Shown: positions 29,382 to 38,542, numbered from the stretch's first letter. The stretch: 64,000 bases of DNA from Sporolactobacillus pectinivorans (GCF_002802965.1 NZ_NXGA01000001.1:1335484-1399483), one strand, 5' to 3'. Notes: generated from the sequence alone by a model not told the origin. Made by a program: numbers and translations.

Positions 29382-30791
29382 TTATTTCGTAGTTGTTGCG
29401 GCTTCGGCATAGGCTTTATTCCGTTTCTTCATTTGGAAAGCATACCAGATGAAGAGCAGGATATATCCGGCAAGAGCTGCCAGCGCATACAGAATGTAAG
29501 AACCGCCCTGGCTGGTAGCATGTCCGACCAGATAACCCAGGAATTTTTCGATAGGACCTTCCATCGTTGTCTGAGAGATCAGCTGGTTCTGTGCCACACC
29601 GGCAGGGAAAGCACCGACCACTTTAGCCGTATGTGTAACAAACGGAGCGGCGAGTGTACCGGCCCACAGGAATATAGGAAGTTCAAGTGCTCCGATGACA
29701 ATCATACGAATAATTTTACCGCGTGTAACAACAAGCAATGCAGGCGTAACACCCATGGCAATGATACCGCCGAGAGGAAGCAGGTGGTTGCCCGGAAGAA
29801 TCAGGGCTTCACCAAGCATGATCGGAGCAAGCACGTTAGCAGCTGCCCAGATTTCCGCACGTCCTGCAAGGAAAGGCCAGTCAAGGCCGATATTGAACTC
29901 ACGGCCTTTCAGATATTTTGTTGCAACGTTTGAAATACCTTGAGACAGCGGTTCAACAGCCTTGATAAACCAGCTTCCGATTTGTGAGAACAGTTCAAGA
30001 CATGTACCGGCTGTAAATGAAAGAACGAAAATGGCTTTAGGATCCTGATGTGCCATCAGGCCGATAAAAACACCGAGATAAATACCGATTGCAAAGTTGC
30101 TGCCCCAGAAGCCGATTTTCTTGTTCAGCTTTGCGGCGTCGAAGTCGAATTTGTCGAGCCAAGGAAAGACAACATCGAAGATCTTATTAAGAACCATGAT
30201 AATTGGGTTCATCATATAGTTCATATGTGTCGTTGTCATCGGGTTGTTTTCGTTGTGCAACAGATCATTGAATGTCGGTTTCATCAAATCCGAGTTGAAG
30301 ATTTTCATGGAGCCGATTATGAGAACAAGAATCGTGGCAATGAGAAGATTCCCGCCTGAAAAAATACACAGCAGACCGACAAAGGCCAAGTGCCAGACGT
30401 CAAAAATATCAACATCCAGCGTATTGGTTCTTTTTAGCAGAACCAGAATAATGTTCAATAAAACGAGTAAAAGCAGGAAAAAGAGGGTGTATGGAGAACC
30501 CCAGGTGATCGTGGCCAGTGGTGCCCAGCCTACGTCGGTAATACTTAATTGAATACCTGTTGACTTTACGAATTCGGTAAGTGCTGCTGAGAAAGCCGTT
30601 GTCAGCAATCCGATAATCGCACTGATACCGGTTAAAGCTATAGCAAGACGGATACCGCCTTCCAGCGCTCTGGTCCATTTTACCCTGAAAATCAGGGCGA
30701 TGACCGTTAAAACGATAAGCATGACTGGTGCCGAACCGAGAGCAATGATTGGGTTAAAAATACTGTTTGCTAAGCTAATGATTGAACCCAT
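29382..30791 (-). CDS. PTS galactitol-family EIIC component
   Basis: 469-aa polytopic membrane protein resembling GatC/SgcC: many hydrophobic helices, with polar signatures NPIIALGSAP near the start, NMNYMMNP-like NYMMNPIIMVLNKIFD and LDWPFLAGRAEIWAAANV. It should move the sugar across the membrane for EIIA/EIIB to phosphorylate. No galactitol-phosphate dehydrogenase is present, while lacAB/lacC/lacD are, so the substrate is more likely galactose (delivered as galactose 6-phosphate). AGAGGTGA ribosome-binding site. Confidence 0.88.
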   Translation of the reverse strand: MGSIISLANSIFNPIIALGSAPVMLIVLTVIALIFRVKWTRALEGGIRLAIALTGISAIIGLLTTAFSAALTEFVKSTGIQLSITDVGWAPLATITWGSPYTLFFLLLLVLLNIILVLLKRTNTLDVDIFDVWHLAFVGLLCIFSGGNLLIATILVLIIGSMKIFNSDLMKPTFNDLLHNENNPMTTTHMNYMMNPIIMVLNKIFDVVFPWLDKFDFDAAKLNKKIGFWGSNFAIGIYLGVFIGLMAHQDPKAIFVLSFTAGTCLELFSQIGSWFIKAVEPLSQGISNVATKYLKGREFNIGLDWPFLAGRAEIWAAANVLAPIMLGEALILPGNHLLPLGGIIAMGVTPALLVVTRGKIIRMIVIGALELPIFLWAGTLAAPFVTHTAKVVGAFPAGVAQNQLISQTTMEGPIEKFLGYLVGHATSQGGSYILYALAALAGYILLFIWYAFQMKKRNKAYAEAATTTK

Positions 30792-30829
30792 TATAAATTC
30801 ACCTCTGCCTTATTTGAACGCATGTTCGA

Positions 30830-31138
30830 TTATTTATTGATACTTTTAATAACTTCTTCCATTTTATCGTACACAGGCTGAGCCATCGTCGGAATGCGGT
30901 AAAGGATCGGTCCGCAGTCAACGGTTGGAATCTTGATTTCAAATCCGAGATCAGGTTTTACAATTGGAGCAAAAATATCATAATCAGAGATCAGGCTTTC
31001 GGTCACGTCTTTAACCATCACGGCGGTTGCTTCAACATCATATCCGCGTGTCTTCATTTCAGATTCGAGAGCATCTGCAATCTGGTGACTTGAGTTAACA
31101 CCGGCGCCGCAAGCAGTTAAAATTTTTATCATTTTCAT
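30830..31138 (-). CDS. PTS galactitol-family EIIB component
   Basis: 102 aa with the phospho-cysteine Cys10 in ILTACGAGVNSS, the loop of GatB-type EIIB proteins. Start ATG 31138 follows AAAGAGGAGG; an earlier in-frame ATG lies upstream of that site and is unlikely. First gene of the two-gene minus-strand operon with EIIC; the matching EIIA is on the opposite strand at 35565. Confidence 0.9.
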   Translation of the reverse strand: MKMIKILTACGAGVNSSHQIADALESEMKTRGYDVEATAVMVKDVTESLISDYDIFAPIVKPDLGFEIKIPTVDCGPILYRIPTMAQPVYDKMEEVIKSINK

Positions 31139-31617
31139 TTCCTCCTCTTTAATCAAACGTTCTTTTTTTTACTTTGGTCAATTAAGTGGAATACTATACA
31201 GCCTGTGAAGCTTACTACTGTGATGCATCTGAACTTCTTTAACGGTTGGAACTACTTAAAAGAAGAAAGCGGGTTGATTTCCCATAATTAATAAGTAACA
31301 TACTCCCTGACTCCGCATAAACCCATGTGACTAGGACGGGTTATAAAGTGAAACGCTTTAAACGGACATATGGGTTCACCCCTGTTTCTAAAATGTTTTA
31401 ATTTGTTTTATTTTTTTCACATATAGAATAAATCTTTTGGAAAGCGCTGTCAATAGATTATCTCCTGAAAGAGATGCAAAATTTGTGTCGATTTGTGTCT
31501 GAATCATTATCTTATATCCATTATGTATGCGTTGACATTGTCGCTTCTGGGTGCTACATTGTTCGTGAAAACAAAAATAAACATTTTAAGACATGGTCAC
31601 AGAATAAGGAGGAGAAC
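31139..31617. promoter_or_regulatory. Divergent control region between EIIB and lacA1, with a cre candidate
   Basis: 479 bases without a gene. GGAAAGCGCTGTCA at 31439-31452 matches the cre consensus at 13 of 14 positions, implying carbon catabolite control by CcpA. A GTGAAACGCTTTAAAC motif near 31349 resembles a cre with one base missing. A good AAGGAGG precedes lacA1. Operators for the DeoR regulator are probably here but I cannot define them. Confidence 0.55.
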
Positions 31618-32073
31618 ATGGTGAAAGTCATTATTGGCGCAGATAAGGTCAATGTACAGGCTAAGGACGATCTGGTTAAGGATTTGAAGAGTGAAGGTTA
31701 CGAGATCCTTGATGTATCAAAAGAAGGACAGGATTTTGTGGACGTCGCGGTAGCGGTAGCCAGGGAAACGCTCAAAGAAACGGACAACGGCCAGGATAAA
31801 AGTGAAACCGCTCCGCGTGGTATCGTCATTGACACATGGGGATCCGATGCTTTCATGGCAGCCAACAAATTAAAATACGTAATTTGTGCGAACGTTTCAG
31901 ACGAGCATTCGGCCCGGATGACGCGCCGCCATAACGGGGCACTGATGATCACACTCGGTACGGCAGTTGTCGGTCCGGAACTTCTGAAAAATTGTGCCAA
32001 AGCCTATCTCGAAGCACCGTTTGACGCAGGCCGTCACATGGTCAGAATTGATATGGTCAACAAGATGGCGTAA
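31618..32073 (+). CDS. Galactose-6-phosphate isomerase subunit LacA-like, divergent paralogue
   Basis: RpiB/LacA family, about 151 aa. With LacB it converts galactose 6-phosphate to tagatose 6-phosphate. The protein starts MVKVIIGADKVNVQAKDDLV and has SDEHSARMTRRHNGALMITL, but differs from the second copy (33523) by an insert near residues 55-65 (ETDNGQDKSETAP) and by GSDAFM in place of GAGSFM. It could act on another 6-phospho-sugar. Start ATG 31618 just after AAGGAGGAG. Confidence 0.82.
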   Translation: MVKVIIGADKVNVQAKDDLVKDLKSEGYEILDVSKEGQDFVDVAVAVARETLKETDNGQDKSETAPRGIVIDTWGSDAFMAANKLKYVICANVSDEHSARMTRRHNGALMITLGTAVVGPELLKNCAKAYLEAPFDAGRHMVRIDMVNKMA

Positions 32074-32121
32074 TGAAGCAAATGATTAATTTATTTATAC
32101 TTACTGAAGGAGTGAGCAAAA

Positions 32122-32649
32122 ATGGGAAAGACCGTTATTTCAATCGGAAATGATCATATAGTGACAGACATCAAGGAACGGATTTCAGAACATCTGAAAG
32201 AAGAAGGATACGAAGTTATTGATAACGGAACGTATGATAAGCTTCGTACGCATTATCCTATCTATGGAAAGAAAACGGCTGAAAAAGTAGTCAGTGGAGA
32301 AGCAAAATTCGGTGTTTGTCTGTGCGGAACCGGTGTCGGTATCAGTTCATCGGCGAGCAAGGTCCCGGGCGCCCGAGTCGCACTTGTTCGTGACGTATCG
32401 GAAGCTGAATATGCGCGTAAAGCACTGAATGCCAATGTTGTTGCAGTAGGCGGACATATTACGGGCGTCGATCTGATTGCCGCAATTGTTGATAAGTTTA
32501 TTACGACGGAATACGAGAAAACCCCGGAACACGATGCTTGGATCAAAAAAATCGATGCTTTGGAAGGCCCGAAACCGGAGCAGACAGGCAATGACCATTT
32601 CTTTGATGAGTTTGAACAGAAATGGGAAGAAGGATACTATCACGATTGA
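32122..32649 (+). CDS. lacB: Galactose-6-phosphate isomerase subunit LacB, copy 1
   Basis: 175 aa. RpiB-fold subunit contributing the catalytic residues: IGNDHIVTDIKERI at the start, the active Cys in VCLCGTGVGISSSASK, and the C-terminal EEGYYHD shared by the family. Forty-eight bases after the LacA-like gene, same transcript. Confidence 0.88.
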   Translation: MGKTVISIGNDHIVTDIKERISEHLKEEGYEVIDNGTYDKLRTHYPIYGKKTAEKVVSGEAKFGVCLCGTGVGISSSASKVPGARVALVRDVSEAEYARKALNANVVAVGGHITGVDLIAAIVDKFITTEYEKTPEHDAWIKKIDALEGPKPEQTGNDHFFDEFEQKWEEGYYHD

Positions 32650-32747
32650 TTACGACTGGAATCATTGGAACAGACGGCTGACGTTGCTTGTGAAGTTTGC
32701 AGGCAAGGCCACGGTTTAGAAAGGGACGGAATGGAGATGCAGAGAAC

Positions 32748-33149
32748 ATGCCGAAGATGATATCAAACGCACTAAAGTTCATTTATCTGGCCGCTTGCGT
32801 GGTATTTGTTGTCTGGGGATTGCAGGAGTTTCTAAAAAGCGGAAGCATCTATTCATTATTCGGATGGTGCTATTTGATGCTTGGAACCGTTTCGCCGGCG
32901 GTCGTTCTTTTAGGGAACAACAGGCGGCGAAAAGAAGAAAAATATTTATCTCCGCGATCACGTCTCCTGGTTGAGGGAGCCGTGTTGATCGGCATTGTTC
33001 TTTTTATTATCGGTTTTAGTGCTCCGATGGGATTCATTCCCCAGCTGATTGTAAGCCTGCTTGGATTCGGAATGGCGGTTCCTTCTTCGTTCGTGTACCT
33101 GTATCAGTCATCTCCGAAACCGTCACCAGTTGACAAGGAAAAGTCTTGA
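32748..33149 (+). CDS. Unrecognised membrane protein, 133 aa
   Basis: Four hydrophobic segments (AACVVFVVWGLQEFL, FGWCYLMLGTVSPAVVLLG, LIGIVLFIIGFS, LIVSLLGFGMAVPSSFVYLY) separated by a basic loop NNRRRKEEK. Ends in a charged, proline-containing tail. No family recognised. It closes the first lacAB transcript (98 bases after lacB, terminator behind it), so it may assist sugar uptake or be incidental. GGAG lies 11 bases before ATG 32748. Confidence 0.65.
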   Translation: MPKMISNALKFIYLAACVVFVVWGLQEFLKSGSIYSLFGWCYLMLGTVSPAVVLLGNNRRRKEEKYLSPRSRLLVEGAVLIGIVLFIIGFSAPMGFIPQLIVSLLGFGMAVPSSFVYLYQSSPKPSPVDKEKS

Positions 33150-33156
33150 AATAGGA

Positions 33157-33203
33157 AAAACGATCCTCACCCTTAAAAAGGTGAAGGATTGTTTTTCTTT
33201 TTT
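33157..33203 (+). terminator. Terminator after the first lacAB unit
   Basis: AAAACGATCCTCACC / GGTGAAGGATTGTTTT stem followed by a long T-rich run. Confidence 0.85.
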
Positions 33204-33303
33204 TTTGAGCTGTAAAGGCTGCTTTACGCAGCATCATAGAGAAAAATATGCTGTCTGGCAAGTCTCGTTACAAAATAGTGAATTAAAGTAAATAATCTTG
33301 AGA

Positions 33304-33317
33304 TGCTAACGTTTTCA
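33304..33317 (-). promoter_or_regulatory. cre candidate upstream of the second lacAB unit
   Basis: On the minus strand TGAAAACGTTAGCA matches the cre consensus at 13 of 14 positions. It lies in the 373-bp gap before lacA2, which also holds AT-rich promoter-like DNA and the hairpin at 33461. Confidence 0.5.
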
Positions 33318-33460
33318 TGATAATATGTAATCGAAATGAACATTTATTAACATTATGAAACATAAAATAACTTTAAAAAACACTTTATTTAAGGAAGTGA
33401 TGCAGACCTGAATAAATTGAGTACATCTCCAAAGACTAATTAATGAATTTCTTTATTATG

Positions 33461-33498
33461 GGGAAAATGGTCCGATAACGGATCACCTGATTTTTTCC
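33461..33498 (+). promoter_or_regulatory. Hairpin with T run just before lacA2, possible attenuator
   Basis: TGGTCCG-ATAA-CGGATCA forms a seven-pair stem (one G-U), extended by GGAAAA against TTTTTTCC. It resembles an intrinsic terminator but stands only 25 bases before the lacA2 start, so reading through it would be required for expression. Confidence 0.45.
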
Positions 33499-33522
33499 AA
33501 ATGACATGAAGGAGGATTTTTA

Positions 33523-33951
33523 ATGAAAGTTATCATTGGTGCGGATGTTAAAGGGTATGCATTGAAAGAACATTTAAAGGATTATCTGACGAACAAGGGA
33601 TATGACGTTATTGATAAAACACCGGAAAAAGATCTGGATCTCTTTGAATCCGCTTCGCGTGTTGCAAAGGCAATTCAGCAAGGTGAAGGCGACCGCGGCA
33701 TTGCGATAGATGAATATGGTGCCGGATCATTTATGGTCGCAACTAAATATAAGGGTGTCATCGTCGCGGAAACCTCAGACGAACATTCATCAAAGATGAC
33801 CCGCAGCCATAACAACGCATCGATGATCACACTTGGTTCAGGCATCGTCGGAGACCGTACGGCAGAAGGCTGCGCGGATGCGTTTATTAAAAATGAATAC
33901 GCAGGCGGCCGCCATCAGGTGCGTGTAGATATGCTGAACAGAATGGGCTAA
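33523..33951 (+). CDS. lacA: Galactose-6-phosphate isomerase subunit LacA, canonical copy
   Basis: 142 aa, the usual LacA length. [55 protein letters not shown] and the final [15 protein letters not shown] match streptococcal and staphylococcal LacA. Pairs with lacB 31 bases downstream. GAAGGAGG ribosome-binding site. Confidence 0.92.
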   Translation: MKVIIGADVKGYALKEHLKDYLTNKGYDVIDKTPEKDLDLFESASRVAKAIQQGEGDRGIAIDEYGAGSFMVATKYKGVIVAETSDEHSSKMTRSHNNASMITLGSGIVGDRTAEGCADAFIKNEYAGGRHQVRVDMLNRMG

Positions 33952-33982
33952 GAAAAACGGGATAAAAAAGGAGCGATCACAT

Positions 33983-34498
33983 ATGAAAGTGGCAATCGGC
34001 TGTGACCATATTGTAACGGAAATTAAAGATCACATGGTGGAATATCTGAAAGAAAAGGGTTATGACGTTATTGACTTTGGCACTTATGATAAAGTCAGGA
34101 CACATTACCCGATTTATGGACGGAAAGTAGGCGCCGCCGTTGCATCAGGTGCAGCAGATCTGGGCGTAACGATTTGCGGGACTGGTGTCGGAATCACCAA
34201 CAGTGTGAATAAAGTCAAGGGAGTTCGCGCAGCGCTGGTACGTGACGTAGGTACGGCTGTTTATGCACGGGAACATTTGAACGCGAATGTCATCGGAATG
34301 GGCGGTCGCATTTCCGGAGTCGGCCTGATTGAAAACATCGTCGATGCTTTTCTGGAAGCAAAGTATGAACCGACCCCTGAAAGTGAGGCGCTTATCGCAA
34401 AAATTGATGGAATACCAATGAGCGATGAAGCAAATACCAATGACCACATTTTCGATGAGTATAACAAAAAATGGGATGAAGGCTATTATCACGACTAA
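33983..34498 (+). CDS. lacB: Galactose-6-phosphate isomerase subunit LacB, copy 2
   Basis: 171 aa, the standard LacB length. [39 protein letters not shown], the catalytic Cys in [16 protein letters not shown] and the ending KWDEGYYHD are canonical. Follows lacA2 in one transcript. It differs from copy 1 at many positions, so this is not a recent duplication. Confidence 0.92.
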   Translation: MKVAIGCDHIVTEIKDHMVEYLKEKGYDVIDFGTYDKVRTHYPIYGRKVGAAVASGAADLGVTICGTGVGITNSVNKVKGVRAALVRDVGTAVYAREHLNANVIGMGGRISGVGLIENIVDAFLEAKYEPTPESEALIAKIDGIPMSDEANTNDHIFDEYNKKWDEGYYHD

Positions 34499-34622
34499 AA
34501 CGCAGCAGCCGTTATGAAATTAAGCCTTTGACTCATTATGCGGCCATACGGAAGAAAATGCCGCGTGAATAAGAATTCGGACTCTTTCTTGTGGGTTCAA
34601 TAATATTCGAGGGGAATTTGTG

Positions 34623-35549
34623 ATGATTTTAACATTGACATTGAATCCCGCCATCGACATGAATTATCAGCTGGATCATTTGAACATTGATCAGGTCAAT
34701 CGTTGCGGTCATGTGATTAAAACAGCCGGGGGAAAAGGGCTGAATGTGACACGTGTTTTAAAGTGCGCGGAAGCAGATGTACTAGCAACAGGTTTTCTAG
34801 GCGGAAAAACCGGTGAATTCATCACCGAAGAACTTGATCATGCGGGGATTAAGCACCACTTTGTATCTATCAGCGGCAATACCCGGCATTGTCTGGCACT
34901 CATGCATGAGGGGAACCAGACGGAAATTCTGGAAGACGGGCCTTCCATTTCCGAAGAAGAAGCAGATGCTTTCTTAAAAGAATATGACCGCCTTCTTGAA
35001 CAAGCGACGGTTGTCACAGCTTCCGGGAGCCTGCCCAAGGGACTGAAAAAATCTTTTTATCAGCAGCTGATTGAACATGCCGGCCGGAAAAACCGGAAAT
35101 TTCTTCTGGATACCAGCGGTGAGTCGCTGAAGGAAGGGATTAAGGGCGCACCTTATCTGATTAAGCTCAATCAGGATGAACTGGTAGCTTTGATCGGTAA
35201 AGAAGTAAATACAGAAGCCGAGATCCTTGCAAGTGTGAAACAGCTTGCGGAGACAGGTGTGAAATTTATTGTTGTTTCATTGGGCAAAAAGGGTGCAATG
35301 GGATTCTTTGACGGACATGCCTTCATTGTGGAACCGCCGATTGTTAAGGCAGTCAGTGCTGTAGGATCGGGCGATTCAATGATCGCAGGTCTTGCATATG
35401 GAATTGATAAGGGACTTACTCCTGAAGAAGCTCTCACATACGGGGCCACTTTTGGAACATTAAATGCAATGGAAGCACGTACCGGCTACATTGACCAGAC
35501 GCAGATCGAATCCTTTAAGAAAAAAATAACCGTAAGAGCAGTCGACTGA
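34623..35549 (+). CDS. lacC: Tagatose-6-phosphate kinase LacC
   Basis: PfkB-family sugar kinase, about 308 aa, phosphorylating tagatose 6-phosphate at C1. MILTLTLNPAIDMNYQL, TAGGKGLNVTRVL (substrate/PfkB signature 1) and VSAVGSGDSMIAGLAYG (signature 2, catalytic Asp) are intact. 1-phosphofructokinase is a close relative; the neighbours decide for LacC. ATG 34623 or the GTG just before it could be the start; CGAGGGGAA precedes both. Confidence 0.9.
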   Translation: MILTLTLNPAIDMNYQLDHLNIDQVNRCGHVIKTAGGKGLNVTRVLKCAEADVLATGFLGGKTGEFITEELDHAGIKHHFVSISGNTRHCLALMHEGNQTEILEDGPSISEEEADAFLKEYDRLLEQATVVTASGSLPKGLKKSFYQQLIEHAGRKNRKFLLDTSGESLKEGIKGAPYLIKLNQDELVALIGKEVNTEAEILASVKQLAETGVKFIVVSLGKKGAMGFFDGHAFIVEPPIVKAVSAVGSGDSMIAGLAYGIDKGLTPEEALTYGATFGTLNAMEARTGYIDQTQIESFKKKITVRAVD

Positions 35550-35564
35550 AAGGGGAGAAGCAGG

Positions 35565-36038
35565 GTGGAAGCAAATATTCAGGAATTGTTCCGTGAAGAC
35601 CTCATCTTTTTTGAAGATGTAAACAGCAAAGAAGAATTATTTAAGTCCGTAGGTGAAAAATTGTTACAGAAGAATCTGGTTAATCCGGGGTATATTGAAG
35701 CACTGACGGAAAGAGAAAACAATTATCCGACAGGACTCGATTTAAGCGTCGTGAAAGCCGGCACATCGAATGTCGCAATTCCTCATACAGAGGTGAACTA
35801 TTGCAACTGGAAGGGACTTGTGGTTGCCCGCCTGAAAGAAGAAGTCACTTTCCATAATATGATTGCACCGGATAAGAGCATTCCGGTACGCTACGCATTT
35901 TTTATATTAAACAATGAAAAAGACAACCAGACCAATATCCTTTCTCACCTGATGTCGTTTTTTACTGCGGAGGACAGGATTTCTCATTTGGATTCGCTGA
36001 AAACAGGTAAAGAAATTTACGATTTTATTATTTCATAA
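35565..36038 (+). CDS. PTS EIIA component of the galactitol/fructose type
   Basis: 157 aa, GatA/PtsN-like EIIA. The phospho-histidine is His74 in NVAIPHTEVNYC. Begins with GTG 35565 after AAAGGGGAGAAG. It completes the EIIB/EIIC pair encoded on the other strand about 4.4 kb away; its location between lacC and lacD ties that transporter to the tagatose-6-phosphate pathway. Confidence 0.9.
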   Translation: MEANIQELFREDLIFFEDVNSKEELFKSVGEKLLQKNLVNPGYIEALTERENNYPTGLDLSVVKAGTSNVAIPHTEVNYCNWKGLVVARLKEEVTFHNMIAPDKSIPVRYAFFILNNEKDNQTNILSHLMSFFTAEDRISHLDSLKTGKEIYDFIIS

Positions 36039-36092
36039 TCATTAAGCTGAGCATGAAGCTTAATCAATCCATCATCTTTTTAATTCAACGCT

Positions 36093-36155
36093 ATGTCTAA
36101 ATTCAATGTTGTTTTTTGCTGGAGCGAAAAACAACAGACAAGTTTAACGAAGTCC
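36093..36155. repeat. Intergenic palindromic repeat, copy B (short form)
   Basis: TCTAAATTCAATGTTGTTTT then GCTGGAGCGAAAAACAACAG and ACAAGTTTAACGAAGTCC. It has the outer arms of copy A but lacks its middle, leaving a simple hairpin (GTTGTTTTTTGC / GCGAAAAACAAC). It lies just before the lacD ribosome-binding site, so it is in the lacD leader. Confidence 0.75.
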
Positions 36156-36185
36156 ATTCAAAATACAGCTGGGGGAATTAATATC

Positions 36186-37190
36186 ATGGTAAAAATCCAA
36201 AAAGGTAAATTTGCAGCTCTTGAAAAACTTTCAGATATGAACGGTGTTATCGCGGCACTGGCCATTGATCAACGTGGTTCTCTGAAGAAAATGATCGGAG
36301 CCGCTAAGAAGACCGACGCAACGGCTGAAGAACTGGTCAACTTCAAAAAATTGGTTTCTCAGGAGTTGACACCTTATGCCAGTTCTATTCTGCTTGATCC
36401 CGAATTTGGTTTGCCTGCAGGCAGAAGCCGCGATGAGAATTGCGGCCTGATCACCTCTTATGAGAAGACCGGCTATGATGTAAACGCACCCGGACGGCTG
36501 CCTGACCTCTTGCCGAATTGGTCGGTGAAACGAATCAAAGAAGAGGACAGCAATGCCGTTAAAATTCTGGTTTACTATGATAAAGACGACAGTGAACAAA
36601 TCAATGATGTGAAGAAAGCATTTGTTGAACGCGTGGGTTCAGAATGTAAAGCAGAAGATATTCCTTTTTTCCTGGAAATTGTTACTTATGATGAAAAAAA
36701 AGCCGATAAGGCGGAATACGCGCGGGTAAAACCTGAAAAAGTCATTGAGGCAGTCAAAGTATTCTCTGAGAAGCGCTATGGCGTGGATGTTCTGAAACTG
36801 GAAGTGCCGGTTGACATGAGCCGCGTCGAGGGCATCGGGGATAATAAACCTGTTTATTCAGCTGAACAGGCTAAGGAATACTTCAGACGTGTTGAAGAAG
36901 CGGCTCAAGTTCCTTATATTTGGCTGAGCGCGGGCGTTTCAGCCGAATTGTTCCAAAAAACGCTGATTTTCGCTCATGAAGCCGGATCAAAATTCAATGG
37001 TGTGTTGTGCGGACGGGCTACCTGGCGCGAAGGCGTAGCTGCTTATGGAGAAGGCGGAGAACAGGGAGCGATTGAATGGCTTCGGTCACAAGGCAAGAAA
37101 AACATTGACGAATTGAATGCCGTTCTTGCAAAGACAGCAACACCTTGGTACGAAGTATACGGCGGAAAAGGGCAAATCACTGTTGACTAA
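36186..37190 (+). CDS. lacD: Tagatose-1,6-bisphosphate aldolase LacD
   Basis: 334-aa class I aldolase splitting tagatose 1,6-bisphosphate into dihydroxyacetone phosphate and glyceraldehyde 3-phosphate, which then enter the glycolytic genes at the window start. [43 protein letters not shown], the likely Schiff-base Lys in [11 protein letters not shown] and [14 protein letters not shown] match the family. Start ATG 36186 with GGGGG upstream; the frame open before it only translates repeat copy B. Confidence 0.94.
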   Translation: MVKIQKGKFAALEKLSDMNGVIAALAIDQRGSLKKMIGAAKKTDATAEELVNFKKLVSQELTPYASSILLDPEFGLPAGRSRDENCGLITSYEKTGYDVNAPGRLPDLLPNWSVKRIKEEDSNAVKILVYYDKDDSEQINDVKKAFVERVGSECKAEDIPFFLEIVTYDEKKADKAEYARVKPEKVIEAVKVFSEKRYGVDVLKLEVPVDMSRVEGIGDNKPVYSAEQAKEYFRRVEEAAQVPYIWLSAGVSAELFQKTLIFAHEAGSKFNGVLCGRATWREGVAAYGEGGEQGAIEWLRSQGKKNIDELNAVLAKTATPWYEVYGGKGQITVD

Positions 37191-37634
37191 TTTTGGGCCC
37201 AGCTTTTAATTGTTACTCTGTTATACAGATACATCAGGTTTTTCGGATTATAGTGTTAAAAGATTGGCTCTTGTTGACTACTCTTTCAATAATCTGGCTC
37301 AGTTCCATATTATGATGTGGTCGTTGCATGAGCTTTTTTTGACGCAATGAACAAGGATCAAAGGTCAATAGGCGTTTCAGAGTCGTGTATTGATCATTCT
37401 TAGCTCAGATGGACATCTTTATATAGACCGACACTTTCATTTGTGCGGGAACATCGTGATAACCAGACGTTCTCTTATTGAGACGATATTGCAGTCGCTT
37501 TGTTGTATAATGTGGAAAGCGGCTGTTTGCTTGAAGGAAACAAAACAATGTTTTCCTGACTCGAATAATCCTTTTGTAAGTAATATGAGTCAAGCGCAGT
37601 TATGCATTCGTACGTTGGGGGAAGCGGGAAGGAA
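37191..37634 (+). other. Gap after lacD with a terminator candidate
   Basis: 444 bases without a convincing gene. GGCTCA (37296) and TGAGC followed by seven T (37329-37340) form a long-looped terminator candidate for the lac transcript. A TATAAT at about 37507 could be the -10 of the regulator gene. The 83-codon open frame across the second half has no ribosome-binding site and is rejected. Confidence 0.45.
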
Positions 37635-38399
37635 ATGTTAAGAGAAGAGCGTTATCGTCAAATTGAAAAAGATATTGAACTCAATCTTATTGTACGTGTA
37701 TCCGATCTCGCAAAAAAACTGAACGTCACCGAAATGACCATACGTCGGGATTTGAGGGATCTTGAAGAAAGAGGCATGCTTGTTCGCGTTCATGGAGGAG
37801 CAAGGAAAAAGCAGGTCAATGATTATAATGAATTATCGCACCGGCAAAAAAAGATGATAAATGTTGAACAGAAACGTTCCATTGCCAAACACTGTGCAGA
37901 TCTTATTCAAGATAAGGATATCGTTTTTATTGGGCCAGGCACGACTGCCGGTTTTATCTATGAGTTTCTGAATGAGGGTCATTACGAACATATTGATATT
38001 GTCACCAATTCCGTGTCTGTTTTTGAACAATTCAAGAACAGTTTTCCTCGTTTTGAAATCATCTTAGTGGGTGGGCGCTATCGTTCCAGAACGGAAACTT
38101 TTGTCGGTTATTTTACCAATAAAATGCTCCGTGATTTTAAAGTCAATAAAGCGTTTATCGGGACAAACGGCATCATAAATACAAGTATCACTACGGCTAA
38201 TGAAGAAGAAGGAAATGCTCAGAAGATAATACTTGATCGTGCCAATGAAACCTATATTTTGGCAGACAGTACAAAATTTGGAATTGAAGCGTTTCACAAA
38301 TTATATGATGTCCGTGAAATAACGGCTATTATTACTGATTCATCAATTGATCCTCAATTGGCTTCTTATTATGAAGAATTTATAAGGGTCATTAAGTAA
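37635..38399 (+). CDS. lacR: DeoR-family repressor, LacR-like
   Basis: 254 aa. N-terminal HTH (REERYRQIEKDIEL, VSDLAKKLNVTEMTIRRDL, RVHGGARK) and a C-terminal sugar-phosphate sensor of the RpiA-like fold (FIGPGTTAG, VTNSVSVFEQF, GGRYRSRTETFVG). LacR in cocci responds to tagatose 6-phosphate; by position this regulator should control the PTS/lac genes. Start ATG 37635 follows GGGAAGGAA; the symbol is by analogy. Confidence 0.85.
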   Translation: MLREERYRQIEKDIELNLIVRVSDLAKKLNVTEMTIRRDLRDLEERGMLVRVHGGARKKQVNDYNELSHRQKKMINVEQKRSIAKHCADLIQDKDIVFIGPGTTAGFIYEFLNEGHYEHIDIVTNSVSVFEQFKNSFPRFEIILVGGRYRSRTETFVGYFTNKMLRDFKVNKAFIGTNGIINTSITTANEEEGNAQKIILDRANETYILADSTKFGIEAFHKLYDVREITAIITDSSIDPQLASYYEEFIRVIK

Positions 38400-38445
38400 A
38401 CATTTCGATAGTTAATAGCTAATAGATACGAAACGAATAAAAAAA

Positions 38446-38520
38446 GGCTCTGTTACTATTGAATGTTGATTTTGCTGTCCGCTGATTGGAGCGGAAAACA
38501 GCAGATAAGTTTAACAGACC
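38446..38520. repeat. Intergenic palindromic repeat, copy C
   Basis: GGCTCTGTTACTATTGAATG, then GCTGATTGGAGCGGAAAACA and GCAGATAAGTTTAACAGACC. Shares GATTGGAGCGGAA with copy A and AAGTTTAACA with A and B, again with imperfect inverted ends. Located in the leader of the LacX-like gene. Confidence 0.7.
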
Positions 38521-38542
38521 AAAAGAAAAGAGGATAAGAAAT

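Noticed and set aside
37390..37641. 83-codon frame before lacR
   Set aside because: No ribosome-binding site, no recognisable sequence, overlaps the better supported lacR start region.
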